Source of the DNA: Deltaproteobacteria bacterium
GTDB lineage: Bacteria; Desulfobacterota; Desulfobacteria; Desulfobacterales; Desulfatirhabdiaceae
Length of the DNA: 50,496 nucleotides
Direction of reading: 5' to 3'
Assembly: GCA_016219185.1 (NCBI GenBank)
Contig: JACRBZ010000035.1
Span: forward strand, 1 to 50,496
A program made the translations under genes and the position numbers. Positions 33,648 to 43,026 of the stretch are shown in pieces. The notes beneath the pieces are model-generated. The model saw only the letters and a list, made by a program, of their open reading frames with translations, did not search any database and had not been told where the DNA came from. Each line of letters opens with the position of its first letter. Within the stretch, counting starts at the first letter, position 1.

Positions 33648-34093
33648 ATTTTTGTAGTCCTTCGAATTTTTGATCCGATGGCTATTCCCAAAAGAAGACA
33701 ACCCAAACCAACTGCGGCGGATATTTCCATCCACAGACTACGAGAGCTTTCAGCTTTTGCTATATTTTGTTGTGCCAGTTCTTTATCTTTTTGTGCGTTC
33801 CCCTTCATCAGCGTCTCAACTTGGAGTTGATTTTCAAGATCACTTATTTTTGACTGTAAGGACTCCTTCATCTGCCGCTCATATTGGAGTTGAGCTTCAA
33901 GGTCATTAACTTTCGTTTCTGCGTCCTCCTTCATTTGCCTCTCAGCCTGGAGTTGCTTATCAAGATTATTTATTTTTGTTTGTGCATTGTTTTTCCAGGG
34001 ATGAAGAGGGAAGGGCCAGATAGCCCAACTATACGAAGCCAGGAAAATCGAGCAAATAGAAATTACCATCGCAATAATAAATATTTTTTTCAT
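33605..34093 (-). CDS. Membrane-anchored coiled-coil protein with 21-residue repeats
   Basis: About 162 residues: an N-terminal membrane segment or signal (MKKIFIIAMVISICSIFL), a coiled coil, then a second TM segment (AAVGLGCLLLGIAIGSKI) and a basic tail. The coil has three 21-residue repeats of the form KINNLDKQLQAERQMKEDAE, matching three heptads. Both ends therefore are membrane-associated with a periplasmic or cytoplasmic rod between. Function unknown. The start at 34093 is chosen because GGCGGAAG precedes it. Its 3-prime end overlaps the convergent ABC-F gene. Confidence 0.55.
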   Translation of the reverse strand: MKKIFIIAMVISICSIFLASYSWAIWPFPLHPWKNNAQTKINNLDKQLQAERQMKEDAETKVNDLEAQLQYERQMKESLQSKISDLENQLQVETLMKGNAQKDKELAQQNIAKAESSRSLWMEISAAVGLGCLLLGIAIGSKIRRTTKIQRNDDGQVRVRHR

Positions 34094-34301
34094 TACTTCC
34101 GCCGTTTCATAACTGATGAATTTATTCCAGTTCGCATTCAAGCTGATACCTTTGTCAGCTTCACTGCGCTGCGATTCGACGTACTAAATGTACAGTCTCA
34201 TCGCTGCTCGTTCGCTTTCGCGGTCTCAGCCTGAATGCTTGCTGGAATATCATTTTGAATGCAAAATGGAATTAACACAATTGACATGTAATCCGATCCG
34301 T

Positions 34302-36419
34302 CTATTTGTATGCATCTCTGAGAATCGCCGAGGCGTTATTACCTAATTTGGCAAGTGTTCTGGCTTTGTCAACCGACAGACCCTGACCATGCCCCTTGCC
34401 GATGCCTTGAAATATCCAGGTGCCGGTTGCGGCATCGCATTGAATGGACTCCGGGCAGGACGGCAATTTCAATTTGCCGCGAAAGACTTCACAAGGGATA
34501 CTCTCCTCTGTTTCCGGATACATCAGGTGGATCACGATTTCTCCGCTTCTTGTCCTTTCCCGCCGAAGCTCAAGGACCGCGGATTCGTTCACGAGCGCAT
34601 TCAGGTCCCGGAAGGGAATTTGCTTTTCCCATCCCTGGACTCCGCCTTCGGAAAAAGCAAGCCAGTCGAGCTTTTTTTGCGCCGCCACTTCGTCCAGAAG
34701 CTTGAGAAGGGAAAGGTCGGTCTTGGCTGGCGGCTTTCCGGATCCGTCCGAAGCCCGTCCCTGAAAGACCATGCAGTGGGTCGAGTCGCAAAGGGATTGG
34801 GTGTCCGGATGGCGATGGCCGCCATGAACCCCGTTCCAGACAATGGCGGCACGAAGTGCCTTTTTGGCCTCGCCCTGCAGATCCTGGGCTTCCGAGGACA
34901 GCACCGCATCCGCATAGGTCTCGGGGTCGGTTTGAAGGACGACCGCATTGCCGTCCGATGCGCTCTGGAGAAGTCCCGAAACCCACCTTTCCGAGCGGCT
35001 TCCGCGGGCAGATGAGACGATTTTAAACCTTCCGCAGGTACTGAAACGAACGCTTCGGCCACCGGGCTCCTGCCTTTCCAGACTCGGGCATGCGTCCTGG
35101 ATCTCCCATGAAGTGCGGGGCGTGAGCGTCAGAAGCCGGACCCGCACCCGGCCGTATGCGGGTGCGTAGCGGGAAGACCAGGCATGCAGGACATCCGAAG
35201 CCAGGCGGATATTTGAAGCGCCGTTGCCGCCGTTACCGCGGAATATTGCCAGGAACACGGGGTCTTCCTGTGGCCAGGCCACCATGAGATGCCCCACCAG
35301 TGGATTTCCCCGCTCATCGGAGACCGTTCCGGTTTTGCACATGGCATGAAGGCGCTTAAGGATTGCTTTTTGTTGTTCAGGCTCATGATACAGCGTCGAG
35401 CCGGGGATGAAGCCGTTTTTGGAGAGCCCGCGAAAGCGCTCCGGTTTCAGCAGAAGAGATGCGCGCAGCACCAGGGAAAGCTCTTTCAGGTTCGCTTCAA
35501 ATGGAAAACCGCCTTCCTGGCTTCGTTCCCCGATAAACTGGTGCCAGAAGTGATCGTCCTTGCCCGAAACCTCTTGAGTCCCAAGGCTATCGACAAGCGG
35601 AGCATCCTTGACAATGGCGGTAAGGAAACGGAACTGCTCGGGAGAAAAGGAGCGCTTCCGGTTCAAAAGCTTGATCGTATCGCTTGCGCAAAGCTCTTCG
35701 CCGACTGCCGCGTCTCCGGCATCTAACAGCGAGGCGGCATACGGGATTTTAAGAAGGGAGCCGGGGGGATACCGGGTCTTTAGATCTCCCTTTGCATCGA
35801 GAAGCTCTCCGGAAAGCAGGCTGATGAGGATATAGCTGAAACCGGACCTGGCCGGGTCGCTTCGCAAAAGCTTTTCCATCTCCCTGGAAACGGCGCAGGG
35901 CTCGGATGGCCAGCCATGGGAAGACACGAGCTTTGAAAGCGCGCCGTAACTCGCAGCATCAAGCCCCGCGCCGACGCGGACCTTTTCCCTTAAATGATCG
36001 AGCTCGCTCTCGGCCATCGGCCCCGATATCGACTGAGTCTTCAGCTCTCCGCTGAAACTGATGGCCGCGGCTTCCTCGGCCCAAAGGGGCAGCCTGCCCG
36101 CGCAGGTGCGATAGCTTGCCTCATGCATCAATTCATGCCGCAGGTAGATCCCGGGGCCGGATGATCCTGTGGGGTCCTCCCGCAGGGAAATCACGCCGGG
36201 ATGCCAGCCTCCCGCATGGGCCGCGGAAAAAGCGGAACCGGTTTTTGCCGGATACACCCGGACGGGCTCGGATGGGCTCGGCGTCCGGTACCCCAGGGAC
36301 TGAAGCTCACTCAGGGCCGAATCGCCGTCCCTGGCCAGTTCCGGGCGGGCGATAAGCGATCCGAAAAAAAGGATCGCGGCCCCGGCCTCCAGCAACATGG
36401 CCTTTCGGAAAAACCCCAT
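34302..36419 (-). CDS. yfaQ: DUF2300/YfaQ-like protein: HExxH, PBP-like and SpoIID-like domains
   Basis: The 705-residue protein has an N-terminal signal or anchor, then a gluzincin-like segment RHELMHEA (HELMH 95-99) with a following WAEEAAA as possible third ligand. A serine-transpeptidase/beta-lactamase-like domain shows SLLK (221-224) and KTG (362-364). The C-terminal 270 residues resemble SpoIID/LytB: ETYADAVLSSEAQ with Glu511 at the catalytic position, and GKGHGQGLS near the end. Family members occur only next to YfaS-type alpha-2-macroglobulin, so it probably acts on peptidoglycan or on trapped proteases. It starts 2 bases after the macroglobulin stop. Domain naming rests on motifs only. 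Confidence 0.7.
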   Translation of the reverse strand: MGFFRKAMLLEAGAAILFFGSLIARPELARDGDSALSELQSLGYRTPSPSEPVRVYPAKTGSAFSAAHAGGWHPGVISLREDPTGSSGPGIYLRHELMHEASYRTCAGRLPLWAEEAAAISFSGELKTQSISGPMAESELDHLREKVRVGAGLDAASYGALSKLVSSHGWPSEPCAVSREMEKLLRSDPARSGFSYILISLLSGELLDAKGDLKTRYPPGSLLKIPYAASLLDAGDAAVGEELCASDTIKLLNRKRSFSPEQFRFLTAIVKDAPLVDSLGTQEVSGKDDHFWHQFIGERSQEGGFPFEANLKELSLVLRASLLLKPERFRGLSKNGFIPGSTLYHEPEQQKAILKRLHAMCKTGTVSDERGNPLVGHLMVAWPQEDPVFLAIFRGNGGNGASNIRLASDVLHAWSSRYAPAYGRVRVRLLTLTPRTSWEIQDACPSLERQEPGGRSVRFSTCGRFKIVSSARGSRSERWVSGLLQSASDGNAVVLQTDPETYADAVLSSEAQDLQGEAKKALRAAIVWNGVHGGHRHPDTQSLCDSTHCMVFQGRASDGSGKPPAKTDLSLLKLLDEVAAQKKLDWLAFSEGGVQGWEKQIPFRDLNALVNESAVLELRRERTRSGEIVIHLMYPETEESIPCEVFRGKLKLPSCPESIQCDAATGTWIFQGIGKGHGQGLSVDKARTLAKLGNNASAILRDAYK

Positions 36420-36421
36420 GT

Positions 36422-39400
36422 CTACTCGACCCGGATGCCCTGGGCTCCTGTGTTGCCCCGGATGCTCTCATCATACATGTCAAAGGCATGGGCCGGCGGT
36501 ATCGTTGCCTTTCCTGCAAAAGTCACCCGCCAGACCTGGTACAACTTCATTTCCCCCGCGGGGAGGACCCTTGCGATCCGGACCGTTCTTTCGGGATATC
36601 GCTGCGTCTGCTTGACGGACGCCCAGTAATCATCGTCGTCGGCCTGAACCCCGGCATCGGCAAGATAGGTCGCATCGTCATCGATTGCCTGGCCAAGAGA
36701 GGGGATCCCGTCCTCCACAACCAGAAACTGGCTTTGAACGGATCTGGCATCCCGTATCGGCACGCGCTTGAGGCTGACCTCGCTGATCACGACATCTCCT
36801 TTATGCAGGGGCCGGGTGAGATCCAGGGCCTCATTGCCGGTTGCGGTAATTCGCATGAATCGCCGCTTGATCGTCACCCCGTCGGATTTGGATTCAACCG
36901 CCGGATAGGGAACGTTTGCGGTGATCACGGAAAATGCGGACTCAGTCGATTCCAGCCCGTCGACAAAGATCTGTGAAAGTAGATCGGGCGCTCCCGGATC
37001 TTGGAATTTACCGATAAACCCGGAGGGGATGCGGGTGAGCTCGCCCATCTGGGTGCCGTCTTTCTTCCGGACGAGGACCTTTCTCGCCTTTGATTCCTTC
37101 TCCCTTTCAAAAACGGCGGCCTCCCTGCTCAGGATTCCGCGCGAATTAAAGATCACCTGGGCCGAGTCGAAGGTCGAAATCCAGTACCCGTTTTTCATTT
37201 GCGAGATAAGCAGCCGCTTCATTCCGGTTTCCAGCTCGGGCGGCAGGGCGCCGAGATCGTCCAGCACGCCGATGGCCGAAGAAACAAGATACGGCAAACC
37301 GAATCCAAACCCGAGTGCGTCAAAAAACCGCGCATCTGCCCTGGCAGTTTTCCACTCAGCCTCGGAATCAAACTGACTCAGGGCTTTCTTTAATTTTTCG
37401 ATCAGCTCCGCTTTGACGTTCGTATTCTTAAAGTTCTCATTGAAGCGGTTCCAGTTTTGATTCTTATACGCCGCAAAGATTTTAAGCCCATGGACAAGGC
37501 GCAGCAAGGACGGATTCGCCTCTTGCCCAAGCGCCTCCACATAGGCGATCTGCTGTTTCCAGGGCTGGCTGTACAATCCGACCTCGGCCATTCTGGAAAG
37601 ATTGTATCCGTCGAGCGCCGCGGCATTCTGCTCATTATCTCTTACCTGCTCCGACAGCCAGCCGATTCCCCGGTCAAATGCCCCTTCCGCGCCTTCAATC
37701 CTGAGCTCTTTTGCAAATTTCAGGGCATAGAGCGCCGTTGCCGTTATCGCGGGAGACGCATCGGAATCCGCCGGCCAGAGGCTGAATCCGCCGTTTCCTT
37801 TTTGGTTCTGTTTGATTTTCCGGATGCCCAGGGCTGCATTTCTTTCCGCCTTTTCCAGAGGTTCGGCCAGGGGTCCCAGCTCATCCCGCGAAATGCCCGC
37901 GCGCCTGACAAGCTCCATCAGGACAAGGTTGGGAATCGTGGAATGGACCAGTTGCTCGGTACATCCGTAAGGGTAGGAAACCAGAATGGATGCGGCGTTA
38001 AGGGCCGCGCCCAGAAGCCCCGAATTGACCTGGACCTTTACTTCATTGATCCGGGCTGCATCGGGCAGCCGGGTGACGAGCGTATTCTCCTTTTGCACGC
38101 CCGAAAAAATCTGCTTCATGGCCGAGGGTTTCAGCGGAACGTCATATTCTTCGGGCCCGCCCACGTGGATTTTCTCCTGGGTCTCGAGCGACACCTTCAG
38201 GGTTGCGGCGCCTTTCTCGCCCTTGGCTTCAATCACCAGGGGCAAAATATTTTCTCCCTGCTTTTCAAGCGTGAATGAGACCTCCAGCACCCCGGACTTC
38301 ACCAGGGCATCACCCGCAACTTCCATTCTGGACGTGATATCAAGGCTTCGGGAAAGATGATTGACGCTTGAAACCTTGAGCTCGGCCGCTTCCCCCTGGC
38401 GCAAAAAAAGAGGGGATTGGACATCGACGGAGATATCGGTCAGGGTCCGAAATCTTGCCTTGGTTTCGCCGACACGGCCTTCTTTATCCGCGGCAACCGC
38501 TGTAATCAGCCATTCCGTGACATTGCCGGGAAGATCCACCGTGATGGAGGCACGGCCCTCGGAATCCGTGACAACATGCGGGAACCAGCCGGCCGTATCC
38601 CGCATGGATTTCTTGGTGATCTTATTCTGGCTTTTCAGGGCTCCCAGCTTAAAATTCGGCTTCTTCAGGATATCGGCGTAACCGTATCCTTGCAGCTCGT
38701 CCGAATAAAAAGTCGCCAGATTCAGCCTCGGCAGCGGATAGAAAAAGTCAAAGACACCGGGCCGAAACTCCGGCTGGACCGCATAGACGGCCCGATCGAC
38801 AATGGTTACCGCAAGCTCGGTGTCGGGCGAAGGCTTTCCGTCTGCGTTTTTCACCTGAAAATCGATCTTGAAGGGTTTTAAAGGCTCGGCCTCTTCCCGT
38901 TCGGGCGAAACCGTGATGTTCAGTCGTTTGGTCCACGGGATGATCCGAAATCCCAGGGTCTGCTCCGCGTATTTCCCGCCGCTCAAAGGCACGCCGACCG
39001 TATGATAGAAACCGGTATTATACTCGGGCTTGGCCTCCACCTCGAACCAGCGGCTTCTTCCCTTGAACGTGGACGACCTGGTGTCATGAATCCTGCTTCC
39101 GGAAATCGTTTCCCAGACCACCCCGCTTTCGGACTTGCCCCAGTTGACCGGAAGGAGCGCCAGAACCTGCGCCTTCTCGCCGGGGCTAAGGATGGTGCTT
39201 GCCGTGTAGAGCTCGAGTTCCCGGTTGTCAAGGATGGCTTCCCCCTGCAGATCGCCGGCGATGAGTATTGCGGGCTGCGATGTGCTGGGGCGGACCATGG
39301 GTTTGGCGTCGAGTGTTTCCAGAACGGCGATGGCGCGCAGCCGTCCGGCCTTGCCGAGTTCGGGAAGGGCCAGCTTGCACTGGCCCTTGTCGTCGGTTGT

Positions 39401-41299
39401 AAAGGGCAGCTTGACGAATTCTTCCGATTTGGCGCCGACCTGCTCCAGACCGATATTTAATACACCGCCTGCCCTGGGCGCGGGCTTTCCGTCCGGATAC
39501 GTGGAACGCAGAAAGACCGAAATCCCTTTTTCTCCGATCCGGGCCACGGTTTTTGAAAACTGGACCGACGGCTGGGCCTCGGAGAGTGTGATGTAGATAT
39601 TTTCGGTAAGAAGGGCCTGGGAACCCGCTGCATCGAGGGCCCGTACCATGACGGTGTAAATCCATTCCTGTTCGGCCGCCTCATCGATCTTCGGCAGATC
39701 GAATTCATAGGTGGCCTCGCCCGATTCATCCATCACGGCGGCTGACTCCCAGGTGTTTGACGGACTCAAAGTCCCGTCCGCAAGCCGCGACTCCACGGAG
39801 CTGTAAATCCGCTTGGGTTCGGTGAGGGCCGAGGCGGATTTTATCTCGCCCTGATAGTCCGTGCCGGCACTCAGGCCGCCGCCCGCCTCAACGACCCACT
39901 GGGGCGCCTCAAACTTCTTTCGATAAAGAAATACCTCGTATTTCAAATTGCTCGGCACGCCGCCGCTGTATCGTTTGGCCCTGAACTTGACGAAAAAACT
40001 CCCGCCGGCAGTGATTGTCGGGCTGCGATCGATGAGCTCCAGATAGAACGTGGGCTTCACGTAATCGCGGACACGGAACTCACCCCCGTACGGCTTGCCG
40101 CCGATTTCAGCGATCAGCCTGTACAGACCCGGCGTCTGCCCCGCGTCCAGGGAGAAATTACCGCTGAATGAGCCGAACGGCGTCATGGGCACGTCGGCAT
40201 GCAGGTCCGTTGCGGGACCGCTAAAGGGAATAAGGCTCACCTTGGCCTGATTGCCTTCGAACCGGGGCACCCGGAGCAGGCCTTTTTCAAAGGCCCGAAC
40301 CGTGCCTTTATAAAAAAAGGTCTCGCCGGGCTTAAAAATCGGGCGGTCCGTGATGATGAAAACGGAATCGTCATTGGATACGGTGGGCAGAAAATCGGTG
40401 TCAACGAGCGCCTGACGGCCGTCGGGGTTTTCAACTTTAATTACCAGCTTGCCGTCGAGGGCGCCTTCCGGGCTTACGAACGCAATTTCTCCGGCCGAAT
40501 CCGTCTTTTTATTCAGCCCCACCCACTTTCCCCGGCCATCCCGATAGCCGACGGATGCACCGGCAATGGGGTTCAGCTCCCGGTCGATCACCCTTACCAC
40601 AAGCTGCTCCGTCGACTGCTTTACCTGAACCGAGAGGCTGCTGACCTGCATCAGGCACTGGGCTTCAGTTTTTCCCTGTACGGCCTGGATCAGGTAAACC
40701 CCGTCGGGCAGCGGGTCAAGCTCGATCTTTCGGATCTTGTACCGGTTCTCGCTCCAAGCCTTTTCCCCGAACCACCAGCCCAGGTCATCGACCGCCGTGC
40801 CCAGGTACTTCAGGTCGATGAACATGTCGCGCACGACGCTGAATCCCCGCGGCGGACCCTGAATGATATCTTCGGGAGGAAGGGCGATCTGTCCCGGTGT
40901 CGTGTCCTGGATGGCTTTACTCACGGACGTTTCTATGAAGTTCTCCCGGAATTTGGAATCCAGCATATTTCGGGTGACCTTCAGGGGCGATTCCATTCTG
41001 TTGAGCCCGTTGATGAAGAAGTGTCCGGGGTTCAGCTCTGCCATGGGCTGCTCGTAGCTTCTGCTGATCTGAAACTGTCCGTCCAGAAAGCGTTCCAGAT
41101 TTTCCGGGCGAAGGATGCGAATCAGCATCGGTTTGTCCGTCGATGTATAGTCGAGCCTCACCCGAGGTTTCTCGCTATTGGAGAAACTTCTTTCCACCGT
41201 AAGATAAAATGGACTTCCCGCAAGGGCCGGAGCCGCCGCGATCACCGGAAGTAAAAAAACCACCGCCAACATCAAAGAGAGAATTTGAATGCGCTTCAT
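36422..41299 (-). CDS. yfaS: Bacterial alpha-2-macroglobulin with CTEQ thioester, YfaS-like
   Basis: The 1625-residue protein has a Sec signal peptide (cleavage near APALAG) and macroglobulin-like beta domains. A thioester motif YPYGCTEQL lies at Cys1113 or so, followed by the alpha/alpha toroid (thioester domain, WPADSDASPAITATALYALK) and a receptor-binding-like end. Proteases that cleave the bait region trigger collapse, and the thioester covalently traps them in the periplasm. E. coli YfaS lacks the CxEQ while YhfM-type ECAM has it. Here the yfa-type neighbourhood carries a thioester version. It overlaps the upstream gene by ATGA. No lipobox is seen, so it is likely soluble or complexed with anchored partners. 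Confidence 0.85.
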   Translation of the reverse strand: MKRIQILSLMLAVVFLLPVIAAAPALAGSPFYLTVERSFSNSEKPRVRLDYTSTDKPMLIRILRPENLERFLDGQFQISRSYEQPMAELNPGHFFINGLNRMESPLKVTRNMLDSKFRENFIETSVSKAIQDTTPGQIALPPEDIIQGPPRGFSVVRDMFIDLKYLGTAVDDLGWWFGEKAWSENRYKIRKIELDPLPDGVYLIQAVQGKTEAQCLMQVSSLSVQVKQSTEQLVVRVIDRELNPIAGASVGYRDGRGKWVGLNKKTDSAGEIAFVSPEGALDGKLVIKVENPDGRQALVDTDFLPTVSNDDSVFIITDRPIFKPGETFFYKGTVRAFEKGLLRVPRFEGNQAKVSLIPFSGPATDLHADVPMTPFGSFSGNFSLDAGQTPGLYRLIAEIGGKPYGGEFRVRDYVKPTFYLELIDRSPTITAGGSFFVKFRAKRYSGGVPSNLKYEVFLYRKKFEAPQWVVEAGGGLSAGTDYQGEIKSASALTEPKRIYSSVESRLADGTLSPSNTWESAAVMDESGEATYEFDLPKIDEAAEQEWIYTVMVRALDAAGSQALLTENIYITLSEAQPSVQFSKTVARIGEKGISVFLRSTYPDGKPAPRAGGVLNIGLEQVGAKSEEFVKLPFTTDDKGQCKLALPELGKAGRLRAIAVLETLDAKPMVRPSTSQPAILIAGDLQGEAILDNRELELYTASTILSPGEKAQVLALLPVNWGKSESGVVWETISGSRIHDTRSSTFKGRSRWFEVEAKPEYNTGFYHTVGVPLSGGKYAEQTLGFRIIPWTKRLNITVSPEREEAEPLKPFKIDFQVKNADGKPSPDTELAVTIVDRAVYAVQPEFRPGVFDFFYPLPRLNLATFYSDELQGYGYADILKKPNFKLGALKSQNKITKKSMRDTAGWFPHVVTDSEGRASITVDLPGNVTEWLITAVAADKEGRVGETKARFRTLTDISVDVQSPLFLRQGEAAELKVSSVNHLSRSLDITSRMEVAGDALVKSGVLEVSFTLEKQGENILPLVIEAKGEKGAATLKVSLETQEKIHVGGPEEYDVPLKPSAMKQIFSGVQKENTLVTRLPDAARINEVKVQVNSGLLGAALNAASILVSYPYGCTEQLVHSTIPNLVLMELVRRAGISRDELGPLAEPLEKAERNAALGIRKIKQNQKGNGGFSLWPADSDASPAITATALYALKFAKELRIEGAEGAFDRGIGWLSEQVRDNEQNAAALDGYNLSRMAEVGLYSQPWKQQIAYVEALGQEANPSLLRLVHGLKIFAAYKNQNWNRFNENFKNTNVKAELIEKLKKALSQFDSEAEWKTARADARFFDALGFGFGLPYLVSSAIGVLDDLGALPPELETGMKRLLISQMKNGYWISTFDSAQVIFNSRGILSREAAVFEREKESKARKVLVRKKDGTQMGELTRIPSGFIGKFQDPGAPDLLSQIFVDGLESTESAFSVITANVPYPAVESKSDGVTIKRRFMRITATGNEALDLTRPLHKGDVVISEVSLKRVPIRDARSVQSQFLVVEDGIPSLGQAIDDDATYLADAGVQADDDDYWASVKQTQRYPERTVRIARVLPAGEMKLYQVWRVTFAGKATIPPAHAFDMYDESIRGNTGAQGIRVE

Positions 41300-43026
41300 T
41301 TTGCCGTCCCTTGTCTGACGTTAACCCCTTTAAGCTCGACCATCTTGGCCGTCGGTGCCACGCTTCCGGAATAGGCGAAGATGGGAAGATCGCCCAAAAC
41401 CTTTTCGCTGTCCGTGCGCATCCCGGCCTTGGCTTTTTCATATTGCTTCTTCCATTGGTTCGCGGGATCGATCTGATCGTTTTTCCTGGCGCCGCCGGCA
41501 AGAAAAAGCTCCCGCATTCCCGCCCCCGGATTCAGAAAGAAAAGAAGCTGTCCGGAGCTGAATTCTTCCGCAAGCGCTCCGCGCTCCCAATCGAGCACGC
41601 TCAGCGACTGGCGTACGCAGGCCTCTTTCATGCGGGTGAGAAGAAGCTCGGATGTGGCGGCCAGAAAGACCGTGCCGCCCCCGCACTCGGCCGTAAGATT
41701 CGAATTGGTGAAAAAGCTTTTAAATCGTTTGGCCTCATCCGGAGCACCCTGGCTGGCAATGACGACCCCCATGTTTGTAACCTCATCTCCTTCCGATGAA
41801 AGGTCCCATATAAAGGCAATGCCGCCTTCCTCAGGGCCTTTTGCCGGCGGTTCGTCGGGTCCCTCCATTGCCAGCTTTCGCCACGCTTCGGGCGACATAT
41901 CCGGCGGCAGATAAAAACTAGTTACAACCGCCGCGAAAGCATCGTGCGGGATACCGGCAAGGACGCCTTTAAAAATCTTCGGACGCAGATGCCCGCCGAA
42001 CTTGCCCGCGGGAAAACGCAGCACATCCGGGGTTTCCCTGGACAGCCCGAACCCGAGGTCCATCTCGAAAACGGGCTGACCGGTCATCACCGGAAGCAGG
42101 TTGTCAAGAAACGCCTCCGCCCGTACGCTGAGCACGATCGGGGTATTCGGCGCATCCGTCCCCGTGGGCGGCTGAATGCTTTCCATGACATTGATCAGTG
42201 CTTCAAGGCCGTTTGCAATAAAAACCCTTGTTTCGTATTCGGTTATAAAGACTCGCTGGAGGCCGATTCTCATCTCCAGGATCGGCTCTTTGAGCTTTGG
42301 CACCTTATATCCGCTTCGGGCAAGGACCCGGCAAATGACTGGCAAGGCCTTTGCGGCATACGGGCATTCGTTCCGGACAAAGGAATAGACAAATCCCTTC
42401 CTGCCGTGAACCACATCGTAGTGGAGCTGGCCGTGGGCCGCGATCGACTCCTTTACCAGCGTTGCGATAAACGTCCCCTCAAGTCCCTGAAGGCCCAGGT
42501 CTTCGGCGCGAATGCTCGCATTTCGAAGCGGATCATAAAAGATTCCCTGGATAAACCGGCTTTGGCGGATCTCATTAAAGGCCCCGTTTTTTTCAACAAA
42601 CGACAGCACTTTTTTCGGATCGGTGAAATAAAGGGACATCCCGATCGGGTGGCGCTTGACGACCCATTTGGCCGTCTTCGGGCACTTCTCGGAAAGCTTG
42701 TCCCCGGCCTTGGTCTCGGAGCCGCCCCGGATGTCGCCGCCTATGATCTCGGGGCAGGCATCGGTGCCGGCCCCGGGTACTTTCCCGCGCACCGGGGTCT
42801 TGCTTGCAAGCCGGGTCTCCCCGGCCGGGACCTCATCGCCCTTGATGTCGATAAACTGAAGCTCGAGATCGAGCATCGGCAGATCACTCCGGACAAATGT
42901 GCTCAAGCCGGCTTTCGGGAGCGCTTTCAGGGTCCAGAGAAAGAAGGCCGCAATGAGTGCCACGACAACCAGTACAATGGCCGTGCCTATGAAACGCTTT
43001 GATTTCCAGGAAGTAGTCGATTCCAC
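41296..43026 (-). CDS. yfaA: DUF2138 (YfaA-like) membrane-anchored protein
   Basis: The 576-residue protein has one N-terminal TM helix ([20 protein letters not shown]) and a large periplasmic domain of the DUF2138 type: [18 protein letters not shown], then [20 protein letters not shown] and [22 protein letters not shown]. Function is unknown. It always accompanies yfaS-type operons. The start is GTG 43026, where GGAGT lies about 8 bases upstream. The beginning overlaps the previous gene by 40 bases and the end overlaps yfaS by 4, so the operon is tightly coupled. Confidence 0.75.
   Translation of the reverse strand: MESTTSWKSKRFIGTAIVLVVVALIAAFFLWTLKALPKAGLSTFVRSDLPMLDLELQFIDIKGDEVPAGETRLASKTPVRGKVPGAGTDACPEIIGGDIRGGSETKAGDKLSEKCPKTAKWVVKRHPIGMSLYFTDPKKVLSFVEKNGAFNEIRQSRFIQGIFYDPLRNASIRAEDLGLQGLEGTFIATLVKESIAAHGQLHYDVVHGRKGFVYSFVRNECPYAAKALPVICRVLARSGYKVPKLKEPILEMRIGLQRVFITEYETRVFIANGLEALINVMESIQPPTGTDAPNTPIVLSVRAEAFLDNLLPVMTGQPVFEMDLGFGLSRETPDVLRFPAGKFGGHLRPKIFKGVLAGIPHDAFAAVVTSFYLPPDMSPEAWRKLAMEGPDEPPAKGPEEGGIAFIWDLSSEGDEVTNMGVVIASQGAPDEAKRFKSFFTNSNLTAECGGGTVFLAATSELLLTRMKEACVRQSLSVLDWERGALAEEFSSGQLLFFLNPGAGMRELFLAGGARKNDQIDPANQWKKQYEKAKAGMRTDSEKVLGDLPIFAYSGSVAPTAKMVELKGVNVRQGTAK

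Noticed and set aside
34251..34268. CATTTTG-AATG-CAAAATG hairpin near the yfaQ end as a terminator
   Set aside because: AT-rich stem with no T-tract in either direction. Likely chance.
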